Counted from the first letter of the stretch, positions 43,386 to 52,918 are shown. The stretch: DNA of 64,000 bases from an uncultured Lachnospiraceae bacterium (GCA_949949005.1 CATLHM010000004.1:1-64000), one strand, 5' to 3'. Notes: generated by a model not told the origin, from the letters alone. Translations and numbers: made by a program.

Positions 43386-43727
43386 ATGGCATTAGCAAAC
43401 ATAGCCGGATGGAACGGGAATACGGCAGGAAGCGCCTGCGGGGCAGGGGACAAGGAAAAGCCCGCAGCCTGTGGTTCCGCCTGCGGAGCAGGAGACGAGA
43501 AGAAGCCTGCAGCCTGTGGCTCTGCCTGCGGAGCAGGGGACAAAGAAAAGCCCGCAGCCTGTGGTTCTGCCTGCGGAGCAGGGGACGAGAAGAAGCCTGC
43601 AGCCTGTGGTTCCGCTTGCGGGGCAGGAGACGAGAAGAAGCCCGCAGCCTGTGGTTCCGCTTGCGGGGCAGGAGACAAGGAGAAGCCTGCAGCCTGTGGC
43701 TCTGCCTGCGGAGCAGGGGAGAAATAA
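43386..43727 (+). CDS. Cys-rich tandem-repeat peptide precursor (ACGX-like RiPP)
   Basis: A 113-aa protein: a 14-residue leader-like start (MALANIAGWNGNTA), six 15-residue repeats of GSACGAGD(K/E)(E/K)KPAAC, and a final partial GSACGAGEK. Each unit carries two Cys in ACGA and ACGS contexts, 13 Cys in all; charges alternate KEK/EKK. The DNA array is a 45-bp minisatellite (43428-43726). AAAGGAGG precedes the ATG, a sign of strong translation. A radical SAM/SPASM gene follows, so this is the likely substrate of post-translational thioether-type or related modification. The final product is unknown. Confidence 0.85.
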   Translation: MALANIAGWNGNTAGSACGAGDKEKPAACGSACGAGDEKKPAACGSACGAGDKEKPAACGSACGAGDEKKPAACGSACGAGDEKKPAACGSACGAGDKEKPAACGSACGAGEK

Positions 43728-43761
43728 GCAATACTTCCCCTAAAGGCATGAAAAGTGGTGC

Positions 43762-43798
43762 GGGAAACGCCATAAACAAAAGGTTTAGGGCGTTTCCC
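43762..43798 (+). terminator. Hairpin between precursor and maturase
   Basis: GGGAAACGCC / GGCGTTTCCC, a 10-bp perfect stem with a 17-nt loop and no long U tract. This placement is common in peptide clusters, where it lets the precursor be made in excess over the enzymes. Confidence 0.6.
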
Positions 43799-43885
43799 AA
43801 ATAACAGGTTCCTTGTCGCCTGGAGGGTGTTTGAAAATAACAGTTATGCGACTGTTTCGATAAAAAAGTGGAAGGAGCTGGGAGG

Positions 43886-44944
43886 ATGAAGCCCTATTTT
43901 TCATTTCAATGGCATATTACAGACGAATGTGACCAGCGGTGCAAGCATTGTTACATTTATTCGGCGGGGAAGCACGACTGCCTGCAATCCATGGCATGGA
44001 TGCAGATCAGGGAAACCTTTTACAATTGCCTGGATTTCTGCAAGGTGTATGGGCGGACCCCCTATTTTTACATTACCGGAGGGGATCCGATCCTGCACCC
44101 AAACTTCTGGAAGCTTTTAAAGCTTTTGCAGGGGCACGGCATCAGGTTTAGCATCCTTGGGAATCCCTTTCATTTGAATGAGCAGGTGTGCCGGGAATTA
44201 AAAGAGTATGGCTGTGAGAAATATCAGCTTTCCCTGGATGGGCTCCGCCAGACCCACGACTGGTTTCGAAAACCCGGTTCCTTCGACTGTACGCTTGAAA
44301 AAATCCCATGTATCAATAAGGCGGGAATACGCAGCGTCATCATGACCACTGTTTCTAAGGCGAACTGTAAGGAGATGGCGGGAATCATTGACGCGGCAGT
44401 TGGGGCCGGGGTAAATGTCTTTGCCTTTGCCAGATATGTACCGGGCGGCGGTGAGCTGGACAGTGGCATGACGGCCCGGGAGTACAGGGAGGTTCTGGCT
44501 CTCTGTGATCAGAAATTCAAAGAATACGAGGCAAAGGGCTGCCAGACCTATTTTAATAAAAAGGATCATCTCTGGACGCTTTATGAATACGAAAACGGAG
44601 AGTTCCGGATTCCGGAGGATGCAAAGGAAGGGATGATTTACGGCGGCTGCAACTGCGGGAACTGCCATCTGACGATTCTGCCTTCCGGTGAAATCTACGC
44701 CTGCCGCAGGGTGGCGCAGAGCCGGGTGGGGAATGTTTTGGAGGATCGCATCGCAGATGTGTGGGTTACGGGCATGGAGCAATACCGCGAGTATGAAAAA
44801 TTCAGCAAATGCGCCAGGTGTAAGCTGCTTGCATGGTGCAGGGGCTGTCCTGCCGTGGCGAAGGGAACCTGTGGGGACTTCTATGGGGAGGATCCTCAGT
44901 GCTGGGCGACGGAGGAAAGCGGCCTGATCGCAAAGGCAAGGTGA
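43886..44944 (+). CDS. Radical SAM/SPASM peptide maturase (ACGX-type system)
   Basis: A 352-aa enzyme with the radical SAM motif CDQRCKHC (Cys15, 19, 22), ITGGDP (GGE-like SAM-binding motif) and a C-terminal SPASM region with Cys pairs in GGCNCGNCHLTILPSGEIYAC and CARCKLLAWCRGCP...C. It should bind three Fe-S clusters and modify the neighbouring Cys-repeat peptide. ATG 43886 has GAAGGAG 8 nt upstream; the frame from GTG 43868 would include this site. I recall a radical SAM family named for an 'ACGX' peptide system that fits; no search was possible. Confidence 0.88.
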   Translation: MKPYFSFQWHITDECDQRCKHCYIYSAGKHDCLQSMAWMQIRETFYNCLDFCKVYGRTPYFYITGGDPILHPNFWKLLKLLQGHGIRFSILGNPFHLNEQVCRELKEYGCEKYQLSLDGLRQTHDWFRKPGSFDCTLEKIPCINKAGIRSVIMTTVSKANCKEMAGIIDAAVGAGVNVFAFARYVPGGGELDSGMTAREYREVLALCDQKFKEYEAKGCQTYFNKKDHLWTLYEYENGEFRIPEDAKEGMIYGGCNCGNCHLTILPSGEIYACRRVAQSRVGNVLEDRIADVWVTGMEQYREYEKFSKCARCKLLAWCRGCPAVAKGTCGDFYGEDPQCWATEESGLIAKAR

Positions 44945-44999
44945 AGGCTTTATCGCTGCCAGATACATACCGAAAAAGCAGAATAAGGAGAATGATAGG

Positions 45000-45761
45000 A
45001 TGGATGTAAAAACCTGTTTAGAAAAGCTGGGCTATGTGGGAGTGTTGAATTTTGCCACGGTGGATGAGGACGGCGGCCCACAGGTTCGGAATATCAGCGC
45101 GGTTCACTATGAGGGAACGGATATTTACTTTCTGACGGCACGGGGGAAGTCCTTTGCCAGACAGCTCTACCGGGACGGCAGGGTGCAGATATCCGGCTAC
45201 ACCCGATACAAGGAAACGATCCGCATATCGGGAATCGCCCTGGAAGCGCCAGAGGAGGAGCAGCTCCAATGGCGGGATATTCTGTATCGGGAGCAGCCCT
45301 ATCTGGAAAATGTGTATCCGGGCGAAACCAAGAACATTGATACCATATTTGTCATCAAAAATTATACAATAGAGTATTTTTGTTTATCCACCAGACCCAT
45401 CACAAGGGAGTATTTCACGGTGGGCGACGGGATCTTGAAGCCGAAAGGATACCGGATTACAGAGGCCTGCATCGGCTGTGGAAAATGCGCCAGAGTCTGC
45501 CCGCAGAAAGCCGTGTACAAAGTCACGGATAAGGACGTAGGCAATGTTGAGGACGAAACCGTGTACAAAGCCCTGGACAAAGGTGAGGACAAACCCGGAG
45601 ACAAATCTGGGGGCAAATCCGGGGACAAATCTGGGGACAAGGCTACGGGGAAAGGCGGGAGCAGGGCAACCCCCAATTCCTACATCATACGGCAAAACAA
45701 TTGCCTGCAATGCGGAAACTGTTTCGAGAATTGCCCGGTGAAGGCGATCAGGAGACATTGA
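45000..45761 (+). CDS. Flavin split-barrel (PNPOx-like) fused to a 2[4Fe-4S] ferredoxin
   Basis: A 253-aa protein. Residues about 1-130 form a pyridoxamine-oxidase-like FMN-binding barrel (GVLNFATVDEDGGPQVRNIS, YFLTARGKSFARQL). Residues about 155-253 carry two complete clusters, CIGCGKCARVCP and CLQCGNCFENCP. Between the clusters lies an unusual 55-60 residue Lys/Asp/Gly-rich insert with GDKSG-type repeats. It probably supplies electrons to the radical SAM enzyme or to a flavin step in the peptide pathway (inference). AAGGAGAATGATAGG lies upstream. Confidence 0.88.
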   Translation: MDVKTCLEKLGYVGVLNFATVDEDGGPQVRNISAVHYEGTDIYFLTARGKSFARQLYRDGRVQISGYTRYKETIRISGIALEAPEEEQLQWRDILYREQPYLENVYPGETKNIDTIFVIKNYTIEYFCLSTRPITREYFTVGDGILKPKGYRITEACIGCGKCARVCPQKAVYKVTDKDVGNVEDETVYKALDKGEDKPGDKSGGKSGDKSGDKATGKGGSRATPNSYIIRQNNCLQCGNCFENCPVKAIRRH

Positions 45762-45788
45762 TTTAAGCAACAGAAAGGACGGTTTATT

Positions 45789-46352
45789 ATGGAATTAATG
45801 GAAGCAATCAAAGGCAGGCGTTCGGTTCGGAGATTTCAGGATACTCCGGTGCGGCGGGAAGTCGTTGAAAAAATACTGGAAGTGGTGGATTACTGCCCCA
45901 ATGCGGGGAACCGCAATTCTACGAGGGGGGTCGTGATGACTGATCGGGAAATGATTGATTATATCGGAAAAGCGCACATGAAGATAATACGGAATTTCAA
46001 CGCAGGCATTACCGCGCTGCCGACAGAGGAGGAGATCATGGCGTCGGAAAGCGCATTCCACAATGCGGGGACGGTGCTTGCCCTGTTCGGCCCGGAGAAC
46101 TTTTATTTTTCGTCGCCGGACGCTTATATCATGGCCCAGAACATTACGCTTGCGGCCTATGAGCAAGGTGTTTCCACCTGCATCGTGGGGGAGGTCTTAA
46201 ATTCCCTTGCCACTCAAAAGGGACAGGAGTATCAGAAGAGTATGGGCATACCTGCCGGTTTTGTGCCACAGGCCTATATCACCCTCGGGTATTGTGACGG
46301 GGACTACCCCAAACACCCTGGGCGGCATTATTCTGATTTTATTTATGTATGA
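45789..46352 (+). CDS. Nitroreductase family protein
   Basis: A 187-aa FMN-dependent oxidoreductase-like protein: MEAIKGRRSVRRFQDTPVRREVVEKIL at the N-terminus, CPNAGNRN (flavin-contact region) and a closing ITLGYCDGDYPKHPGR. It starts 28 nt after the ferredoxin fusion with AGAAAGGACGG upstream. In this context it may oxidise or reduce residues of the modified peptide, as nitroreductase-like dehydrogenases do in other peptide clusters; that is inference. Confidence 0.88.
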   Translation: MELMEAIKGRRSVRRFQDTPVRREVVEKILEVVDYCPNAGNRNSTRGVVMTDREMIDYIGKAHMKIIRNFNAGITALPTEEEIMASESAFHNAGTVLALFGPENFYFSSPDAYIMAQNITLAAYEQGVSTCIVGEVLNSLATQKGQEYQKSMGIPAGFVPQAYITLGYCDGDYPKHPGRHYSDFIYV

Positions 46353-46451
46353 GAGCCGCCTGCTGTAGAAAGCACTGTTCTTTGCATACTATTTTGTGTT
46401 GCTCTGTGTATCAAAATTCCAGGGCAATTTTGGTCAGTCCCGAAAACGCAC

Positions 46452-46480
46452 AAGCTCCGGTTCCGGAGCTTTCGCTTTTT
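46452..46480 (+). terminator. Terminator of the peptide cluster
   Basis: AAGCTCCGG-tt-CCGGAGCTT, 9-bp stem, followed by TCGCTTTTT. Confidence 0.88.
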
Positions 46481-46531
46481 GCCTATGAGGCGCTGGTATA
46501 AAAAAATAGAAGAAAAACAGCCCGGCTTTTA

Positions 46532-46560
46532 TTGCTCTGAGCCGCATATGGAATTATACT
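46532..46560 (+). promoter_or_regulatory. Promoter of the two-component genes
   Basis: TTGCTC (46532-46537), 17 nt, TATACT (46555-46560), 32 nt upstream of the regulator start. Confidence 0.7.
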
Positions 46561-46592
46561 ACTGATAGAAAAGCTAAAGGGCGTGGAGGGAC

Positions 46593-47258
46593 ATGGCGAA
46601 TATTTTAATTGTGGAAGATGAAAAGAAGATGCAGGAAATCATTGCCGAATATATGCGGAGGGGCGGCCACACCTGCTTTGTGGCGGATGACGGTGTGGAT
46701 GGGCTGATGGCGCTGAAAAACAATCCGATGGATCTGATGATACTGGATATTATGATGCCACATCTTGACGGTTTTTCCGTCTGCAAAATGGCAAGGGAGA
46801 TGAGCGGCCTTCCCATTATCATCCTGACAGCCAAGGGCGGAGAGGATGATAAGCTGAAAGGCTATGATTTGGGTGCGGATGATTATATGACGAAACCATT
46901 CAGCCCCAAAGTGCTGCTTGCCAAAGTGAATGCATTGCTGCGCCGTTCCTCTGCACTTCCGGCAGAGATCATAAACGCGGGAAAAATTTCTGTCATTCCC
47001 GCCTCACATAAAGTATTCCTGGACGGACAGGAGATTGTGCTGACCTACAAGGAATATGAATTGCTTCATTTCTTTATGGCCAATCCCGGACAGGTATTTA
47101 GCCGGGAGCAGTTGCTGAACCGGATTTGGGGATATGACTTTGAGGGAACAACCCGGACGGTGGACACCCATATCAAAACCCTGCGCCAAAAGTTAGGTGG
47201 GGAGGGGAAACACATTGTTACTCTGGTTCGCTCTGGCTATAAGTTCGAGGTGGTATGA
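46593..47258 (+). CDS. OmpR/PhoB-family response regulator
   Basis: A 221-aa regulator. The receiver has VEDEKKMQ, the phospho-Asp in LMILDIMMPHLDG and DYMTKPFSP; the C-terminal winged helix has LTYKEYELLHFFMANPGQVFSREQLL, RTVDTHIKTLRQKLG and VRSGYKFEV. GCGTGGAGGGAC precedes the ATG. It overlaps the kinase gene by 4 nt. The target is unknown; the adjacent peptide cluster is one candidate. Confidence 0.95.
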   Translation: MANILIVEDEKKMQEIIAEYMRRGGHTCFVADDGVDGLMALKNNPMDLMILDIMMPHLDGFSVCKMAREMSGLPIIILTAKGGEDDKLKGYDLGADDYMTKPFSPKVLLAKVNALLRRSSALPAEIINAGKISVIPASHKVFLDGQEIVLTYKEYELLHFFMANPGQVFSREQLLNRIWGYDFEGTTRTVDTHIKTLRQKLGGEGKHIVTLVRSGYKFEVV

Positions 47259-48355
47259 TGACAAAAGATTTTTTCACATTGCGGACTGTCCGCAGGAAAA
47301 TTATCCTGGTTTCCAAAATAGCTGGGGGTGTTCTGATCATTTCCTATGTCCTGTCAACCCATTTGCCTGTTAGTCCGCTGCTATCGGATTGGATTTGGCT
47401 GGGCTTTGTGGTTTTACTGGTGTTGGGGGTGGACTGCCTGATGGGGCGGTTCATATCGGATCCGATTTCAAATCTGAACCAGGCGGCACGCCAGATGGCA
47501 CAATTAGATTTTTCTTCTTCCTGTGAGATCCATACCAGAGATGAATTTGAGGAGTTATCCCAAAACCTCAATAGAATGTCCCAAAATATGCAACAGACCC
47601 TTTTGCAGCTAAAGGCGGCAAATCACCGGCTCGAAAGGGAGGTGGAGCAGGAGCGGCTTTTACTGGCGGAGAGAAAAGAGCTGGTGGACCGCCTCTCCCA
47701 TGAAATGAAAACGCCGCTGGGAGTGATCAGGGCCTATGCCGAGGGCTTACAGGATGAAGCCGACGAAGCCAAAAGGCAGAATTATTCTGAGGTCATCATA
47801 GGGGAGACCGAGCGCATGAGCAGCCTGATTACCACCCTGCTGGATTTATCCGCACTGGAAACCGGAGTGGAGCGTCTTTTTCCCCAGCGCTTTGACTTTG
47901 TTGAGTTTCTGGAAACCATTGCCGGAAGACTGCTGATTGACAGTCCGGACGCGGACTTTGAACTGCAATACGAATTACCGGAGAAAGCTGTCTATGTCAA
48001 TACCGACAAGGATCGGATGGAGCAGGTGCTGGACAATCTGATCCTTAACGCGAAACAAAATGTCCGGCCAGGAGGCATACTGAAAATTTCGCTGACAGAA
48101 AGAGAGGGCAGGCTGGATTTCTCTGTTTTCGATGAGGGAGAACCTATCCCGGGGGAGAGCCTGCCCAAAATCTGGACAAAGTTTTATCGAGACAAAAATT
48201 CCCGATATGGCGGTTCAGGATTAGGGCTTGCGATTGTAGCTCAGATTTTGTCCATGCAGCATTTGAACTATGGCGTCCAGAATAAAGAGGAAGGGGTGGA
48301 GTTTTATTTTTCCATTCCGGCTGACAACAAGCCAAAAACGCAGTATAATCTTTAA
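47255..48355 (+). CDS. Membrane sensor histidine kinase
   Basis: A 366-aa kinase with two N-terminal TM helices (about 16-36 and 47-66) separated by a very short outside loop, a HAMP-like linker, a coiled coil (about 105-145), the H box LVDRLSHEMKTPLGVIRAYAEGL, the N box LDNLILNAKQN and GSGLGLAI. The tiny extracellular loop resembles intramembrane-sensing kinases that detect envelope stress or antimicrobial peptides through partner transporters. No such transporter is adjacent. Confidence 0.93.
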   Translation: MMTKDFFTLRTVRRKIILVSKIAGGVLIISYVLSTHLPVSPLLSDWIWLGFVVLLVLGVDCLMGRFISDPISNLNQAARQMAQLDFSSSCEIHTRDEFEELSQNLNRMSQNMQQTLLQLKAANHRLEREVEQERLLLAERKELVDRLSHEMKTPLGVIRAYAEGLQDEADEAKRQNYSEVIIGETERMSSLITTLLDLSALETGVERLFPQRFDFVEFLETIAGRLLIDSPDADFELQYELPEKAVYVNTDKDRMEQVLDNLILNAKQNVRPGGILKISLTEREGRLDFSVFDEGEPIPGESLPKIWTKFYRDKNSRYGGSGLGLAIVAQILSMQHLNYGVQNKEEGVEFYFSIPADNKPKTQYNL

Positions 48356-48465
48356 CAAAGCACATAGCGCTGATTTTTGCTGTGTGTAAACGCAGAATCT
48401 TTCGGCAGGTATTGAAAATAGTACCACGGGCAGGGCCCGGGGAATACAGGGGGTGGATTATTATC

Positions 48466-49347
48466 ATGAAACTGGTCACACAGACAGATATTTTGGCGAA
48501 AACTTTTGGCGGGGAGGAATGCATCAGGATTTTGGCTAAAGCCGGGTTCGACGGAGCGGACTGGTCTTTTTTCGACATGGAAAGAGGAGAAGGAATCTGG
48601 TGCGGCGAAGGATGGAGGGAGTATGCCCTGAGCCTGAAGCAGACAGGGATGGAATGCGGCCTTGACTTTGTCCAGGCCCATGCTCCTTTTCCCTCATCTC
48701 TGGGGAAAGAGCCCTATGATACCGAAATCAAAAAATGGCTCCTCCGTTCTATGGAGGCGGCTTCCCTTATGGGAGTGAGGGATATTGTGGTTCATCCCGT
48801 GCAGCATCTGAACTATAGGGATTACCGGGAGAAGCTTTTTGAGGATAACCTGGCCTTTTACCGCAGCCTGATTCCCTACTGCGAGGAATTTCAAATCCGG
48901 GTCTGCGTGGAAAATATGTGGCAGTATGACGAGCGGCGGGGCTATATTGTGGACAGCGTCTGCGCCAGTCCGGAGGAGTTTAACGGTATGCTGGACGAGT
49001 TAGACAGCCCCTGGATTGTGGGGTGCCTTGATTTGGGGCACTGTGCGCTGGTGGGAAGGGAACCGGCGGATTTTATCCGCGCAATGGGCAAAAAGCGATT
49101 GCAGGCGCTTCACGTTCATGATGTGAATTATGTCAGCGACTGCCATACCATGCCGTTTATGGAAAGCCTGGACTGGGAAGCCATTACCCGGGCCCTTTCG
49201 GAGATTGGCTATGAGGGCGATTTTACCTTTGAGGCGGACAACTTCTTTATTAAAATGCCTAAGGAGCTGATGCCCCAGGCCAGTTGGATGATGGCGCAGA
49301 CAGGACGTTATCTGATCGGGCGTATCGAGCGTCACAAAGAACAATAA
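48466..49347 (+). CDS. Sugar phosphate isomerase/epimerase (xylose isomerase-like TIM barrel)
   Basis: A 293-aa protein with barrel strands ending in metal ligands: DIVVHPVQH, RVCVENMW, GCLDLGHCAL, LHVHDVNY (the HxHD/E motif) and FTFEADNF. The family interconverts sugars or inositols; the substrate cannot be assigned. ATG 48466 fits the family start; the longer frame begins inside the intergenic region. It is probably transcribed with or after the kinase. Confidence 0.85.
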   Translation: MKLVTQTDILAKTFGGEECIRILAKAGFDGADWSFFDMERGEGIWCGEGWREYALSLKQTGMECGLDFVQAHAPFPSSLGKEPYDTEIKKWLLRSMEAASLMGVRDIVVHPVQHLNYRDYREKLFEDNLAFYRSLIPYCEEFQIRVCVENMWQYDERRGYIVDSVCASPEEFNGMLDELDSPWIVGCLDLGHCALVGREPADFIRAMGKKRLQALHVHDVNYVSDCHTMPFMESLDWEAITRALSEIGYEGDFTFEADNFFIKMPKELMPQASWMMAQTGRYLIGRIERHKEQ

Positions 49348-49407
49348 AATAAGGCCAATAATACGGGAAAATATGCAAAATCCACTCTGGTATTTTCGAA
49401 AAGGTTA

Positions 49408-49416
49408 TGCTATAAT
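49408..49416 (+). promoter_or_regulatory. Extended -10 promoter upstream of tig
   Basis: TGCTATAAT is a perfect extended -10. A long leader of about 115 nt follows, containing a possible half REP-like element 2 (aacatagggatgg near 49470). Confidence 0.6.
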
Positions 49417-49539
49417 CTTAAAATGACTGCGAGCATGTCCGGAATTCACATGAATGTTGTCATTCTTTTAACATAGGGATGGCGCGATAGAGAGCGGTAT
49501 TCGTTTTAGAAAAGGACAGATTAAGGAGGATGTACCAGG

Positions 49540-50826
49540 ATGAGCGTACAGGTAGAGAAACTTGAAAAAAACATGGCAAAGCTGACGATCGAGGTTCCCG
49601 CTGACGAGGTGGAGAAGGCGCTTCAGAGCGCTTTTTTGAAGAATAAGAACAGAATAAATGTTCCCGGGTTTCGTAAGGGGAAGGTTCCCCGTCAGATGAT
49701 AGAGAAGATGTACGGGCCGGAAATCTTTTATGAGGACGCAGTAAATGAAATGCTTCCCGACGCCTACGAGAAGGCGATTGAGGAGTCCGGGGAGGATATC
49801 GTATCTTCTCCTGAGATCGATGTAGTGCAGATCAAAAAGGGCGAGCCCTTTATCTTCACGGCGGAGGTTGCCATCAAGCCGGAAGTGAATCTTGGCAAGT
49901 ATAAGGGGATCAAGCTGGAGAAGTTTGACCGCAGCGTAACCGATGAGGAAGTTGAGGAAGAGATCAACAGGGAAAGGGAGCGCAACGCAAGAAATATTGA
50001 AGTTACGGACAGGCCGGTGAAGGATGGGGATATGACGGTACTTGACTTTGAAGGCTTTGTGGATGGCGTGGCTTTTGAGGGCGGAAAGGGTGAGAACTAC
50101 AACCTGACGATTGGCTCCGGCGCGTTTATTCCCGGTTTTGAGGAGCAGCTGATCGGCGCTGAGATTGATCAGGAAGTGGAGGTCAACGTAACCTTCCCCG
50201 AGGACTATCAGGCCGAGGAGCTTAAGGGCAAGGCCGCTGTGTTCAAATGTACCGTAAAGGAGATCAAGGAAAAGGAGCTTCCTGAGCTGGATGATGAATT
50301 TGCATCGGAAGTTTCCGAATTTGATACGTTAGAGGAATATAAGGCGGACATTAAGGCTAAAATTACAGAGAGAAAAGAAAAGGAAGTCGACAACGCCAAG
50401 GAGGAGCAGGTGCTCGAGGCTATCGTCAATGATTCCGATATGGAGATTCCCGAGGCTATGCTGCGGACTCAGCAGAATCAGATGGTAGACGAGTTTGCCC
50501 AGAGAATCCAGATGCAGGGCCTTACCATTGATCAGTACTATCAGATGACCGGCAACTCCCGGGACAAAATGATCGAGCAGGTAAAGCCTCAGGCAGAGAG
50601 ACGGATCAAGACAAGACTGGTACTGGAGGCCATCGTTAAGGCTGAAAATATTGTGGCAACAGAAGAAGAGTTTGAAGAGGAATTAAAGGTAATCGGAGAG
50701 GCCTACCAGATCGAGCTGGATGAGGTAAGAGAAACCCTTCCCGAGAGCAGCATGAAGCAGATCAGGGAAGACCTTGCAGTGCGCAAGGCCGCTGAATTTG
50801 CAAGGGATAATGCGATTGAAGAGTAA
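49540..50826 (+). CDS. tig: Trigger factor, ribosome-associated chaperone and prolyl isomerase
   Basis: A 428-aa protein. The N-terminal ribosome-binding domain has [20 protein letters not shown] (signature GFRxGKxP). The PPIase domain at about 150-245 has [22 protein letters not shown] and [18 protein letters not shown], and the helical C-terminal arm completes it. AAGGAGG precedes the ATG. It leads the proteostasis block. Confidence 0.97.
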   Translation: MSVQVEKLEKNMAKLTIEVPADEVEKALQSAFLKNKNRINVPGFRKGKVPRQMIEKMYGPEIFYEDAVNEMLPDAYEKAIEESGEDIVSSPEIDVVQIKKGEPFIFTAEVAIKPEVNLGKYKGIKLEKFDRSVTDEEVEEEINRERERNARNIEVTDRPVKDGDMTVLDFEGFVDGVAFEGGKGENYNLTIGSGAFIPGFEEQLIGAEIDQEVEVNVTFPEDYQAEELKGKAAVFKCTVKEIKEKELPELDDEFASEVSEFDTLEEYKADIKAKITERKEKEVDNAKEEQVLEAIVNDSDMEIPEAMLRTQQNQMVDEFAQRIQMQGLTIDQYYQMTGNSRDKMIEQVKPQAERRIKTRLVLEAIVKAENIVATEEEFEEELKVIGEAYQIELDEVRETLPESSMKQIREDLAVRKAAEFARDNAIEE

Positions 50827-50832
50827 AAAGTG

Positions 50833-50918
50833 GGGCAGCAGGCAAAGAGGCTTGCGCTCTGCCCTTATGCTTAAATGAGATATTCCTGCAGAGGGAGGTG
50901 TTCCTTTTGCAGGAATAT
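50833..50918 (+). terminator. Two hairpins between tig and clpP
   Basis: GGGCAG...GGCAA / TTGC...CTGCCC (50833-50873) has no U run. Then ATATTCCTGCA / TGCAGGAATAT (50880-50918) is a perfect 11-bp inverted repeat with a 17-nt loop containing GGGAGG. They could attenuate or process the tig-clpP transcript. Confidence 0.5.
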
Positions 50919-50987
50919 CCGTATAACAGTTCAGTTTCAGGGATGATTTGCGCGGGCTTTAGAGCCTTGCCAAGAAGGAGGATTTGC

Positions 50988-51572
50988 ATGAGTTTAGTGC
51001 CTTATGTCATAGAGCAGACCAGCAGGGGCGAGCGCTCTTACGATATCTATTCAAGACTTTTGAAGGAGAGAATTATATTTTTGGGGGAAGAGGTAAATGA
51101 CGTTACGGCAAGCCTGATCGTAGCCCAGATGCTGTTTTTGGAGGCGGAGGATCCGGAGAAGGATATCCAGTTTTATATCAACAGCCCCGGCGGAAGCGTG
51201 ACGGCAGGTATGGCGATCTATGATACCATGCAGTACATCAAATGCGACGTATCCACCAATTGTATGGGTATGGCGGCCAGCATGGGAGCGTTTCTGCTGG
51301 CAGGAGGCGCCAAGGGCAAGAGGCTGGCCCTTCCCAATGCGGAGATCATGATCCATCAGCCCTCGGGCGGAAGCCAGGGGCAGGCCACGGAGATTGAGAT
51401 TGCCGCGAAGCATATTTTGCGCACGAAGGAAAAGCTGAATAAAATCCTTGCGGAAAATACCGGGAAGGATTATGATGTGATTGCCGCAGACACGGAGAGA
51501 GATAACTGGATGAGCGCCGAGGAGGCTTTGGAATACGGCCTGATCGACAGAATCTACCAGAAGCGGGTATAG
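50988..51572 (+). CDS. clpP: ATP-dependent Clp protease proteolytic subunit
   Basis: A 194-aa serine protease. It starts [25 protein letters not shown] and has [18 protein letters not shown], the catalytic Ser in [11 protein letters not shown], the His in [10 protein letters not shown] and a downstream Asp. It forms a tetradecameric chamber fed by ClpX or ClpC. ATG 50988 is preceded by AAGGAGGATTTGC; the longer frame carries an unlikely N-terminus. Confidence 0.97.
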   Translation: MSLVPYVIEQTSRGERSYDIYSRLLKERIIFLGEEVNDVTASLIVAQMLFLEAEDPEKDIQFYINSPGGSVTAGMAIYDTMQYIKCDVSTNCMGMAASMGAFLLAGGAKGKRLALPNAEIMIHQPSGGSQGQATEIEIAAKHILRTKEKLNKILAENTGKDYDVIAADTERDNWMSAEEALEYGLIDRIYQKRV

Positions 51573-51595
51573 GCAGGAAGTTAAGGGGAAAAGGA

Positions 51596-52855
51596 ATGGC
51601 AGGAAAATTTTCTGACAATATCAGATGTTCTTTTTGCAATAAGACCCAGGATCAGGTGAGGAAGATGATCGCCGGTCCGGCGGGGGTGTATATCTGCGAC
51701 GAGTGTGTGGAGATATGCGCCGATATTGTGGACGAGGGATATGAGGAAGAGGAAGAAGTAGAAGAAACGGAATTTGACATTAATTTGCTTAAGCCGGCGG
51801 AGATCAGGGACTTTCTGGACGATTATGTGATCGGACAGGACGAGGCCAAAAAGGTTCTGGCGGTGGCGGTTTACAATCACTATAAGAGGGTGACGGCTCC
51901 GCCGGATATGGATGATGTGGAGCTTCAAAAGAGCAACATCATCATGCTTGGGCCTACCGGTTCCGGAAAGACCTATCTGGCCCAGACATTGGCCAAGATC
52001 ATCAATGTGCCCTTTGCCATAGCGGACGCCACCACTCTCACAGAGGCCGGCTATGTGGGCGAGGATGTGGAGAACATTCTCTTAAAGCTCCTTCAGGCGG
52101 CAGACTATGATGTGGAGAGGGCCCAGTTCGGCATTATTTATATTGATGAGATAGATAAGATTACCAAGAAGAGTGAAAATGTCTCCATCACCAGGGACGT
52201 TTCCGGGGAGGGCGTACAGCAGGCGCTTCTCAAAATCGTGGAGGGAACCATTGCCAGCGTGCCGCCCCAGGGCGGAAGGAAGCACCCTCACCAGGAGCTG
52301 ATTCAGATCGACACATCGAATATCCTGTTTATCTGCGGCGGAGCCTTTGACGGTCTTGAAAAGATTATCGAGAACCGTTTAAACCGCAATTCCATAGGCT
52401 TTGACGCGGAGATTGCCATTAAGAGCAAACGGGAGATCAGCGACGTTCTCAAGGAGGTGACGCCTCAGGATCTGGTGAAGTTTGGACTGATACCGGAGTT
52501 TGTGGGGCGTGTGCCGATCACGGTCTCCCTTGAGGGATTGGATGAGAAGGCGCTGGTGAGAATTTTGACGGAGCCTAAGAGCGCGCTGGTGAAGCAGTAT
52601 CAAAAGCTCTTTGGATTTGACGATGTGGAGCTGACCTTTGAGAAGGATGCGGTGGAAACCATTGCAAAGCTTGCCTACGAGCGCAAGACCGGTGCAAGAG
52701 GGCTTCGCTCCATTATGGAAAAGGTGATGATGGACGCCATGTTTGAGATTCCGTCGGATGATACGATAGAAGAATGCGTGATCACGAAAGAAGCGGTAGA
52801 GGGAAACAGCGAGCCGTTGCTGATCCATCGGGAAGTGATGCGCAGAGCCAGATAA
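51596..52855 (+). CDS. clpX: ATP-dependent Clp protease ATP-binding subunit ClpX
   Basis: A 419-aa AAA+ unfoldase: N-terminal zinc finger (CSFCNKTQ...CDECVEIC), an acidic stretch (EEEEEVEET), Walker A GPTGSGKT, Walker [11 protein letters not shown], the pore motif GYVGEDVEN and the C-terminal sensor-2 GARGLRSI. It is 23 nt after clpP and so in the same operon. Confidence 0.97.
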   Translation: MAGKFSDNIRCSFCNKTQDQVRKMIAGPAGVYICDECVEICADIVDEGYEEEEEVEETEFDINLLKPAEIRDFLDDYVIGQDEAKKVLAVAVYNHYKRVTAPPDMDDVELQKSNIIMLGPTGSGKTYLAQTLAKIINVPFAIADATTLTEAGYVGEDVENILLKLLQAADYDVERAQFGIIYIDEIDKITKKSENVSITRDVSGEGVQQALLKIVEGTIASVPPQGGRKHPHQELIQIDTSNILFICGGAFDGLEKIIENRLNRNSIGFDAEIAIKSKREISDVLKEVTPQDLVKFGLIPEFVGRVPITVSLEGLDEKALVRILTEPKSALVKQYQKLFGFDDVELTFEKDAVETIAKLAYERKTGARGLRSIMEKVMMDAMFEIPSDDTIEECVITKEAVEGNSEPLLIHREVMRRAR

Positions 52856-52895
52856 GAAATATTTTAAATTTTTGTCGTTCACTAAAAAGAAAGAG

Positions 52896-52918
52896 ATGCC
52901 GCCGTAAGGCGGCATTTT
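52896..52918 (+). terminator. Terminator after clpX
   Basis: ATGCCGCC / GGCGGCAT with a 4-nt loop, then TTTT. Confidence 0.88.

Noticed and set aside
43386-43727. Possible CRISPR array because of regular 45-bp repeats
   Set aside because: Units are contiguous with no unique spacers and encode a clean in-frame protein with a strong ribosome site.
43386-43727. Selenocysteine in the peptide precursor
   Set aside because: No in-frame TGA occurs inside the repeats and no SECIS-like hairpin was noticed; all X-C-G positions are Cys codons.
43409-43804. Overlapping Arg-rich and Glu-rich ORFs in the other two plus-strand frames of the repeat
   Set aside because: They have no ribosome sites; the repeat simply lacks stops in all frames.
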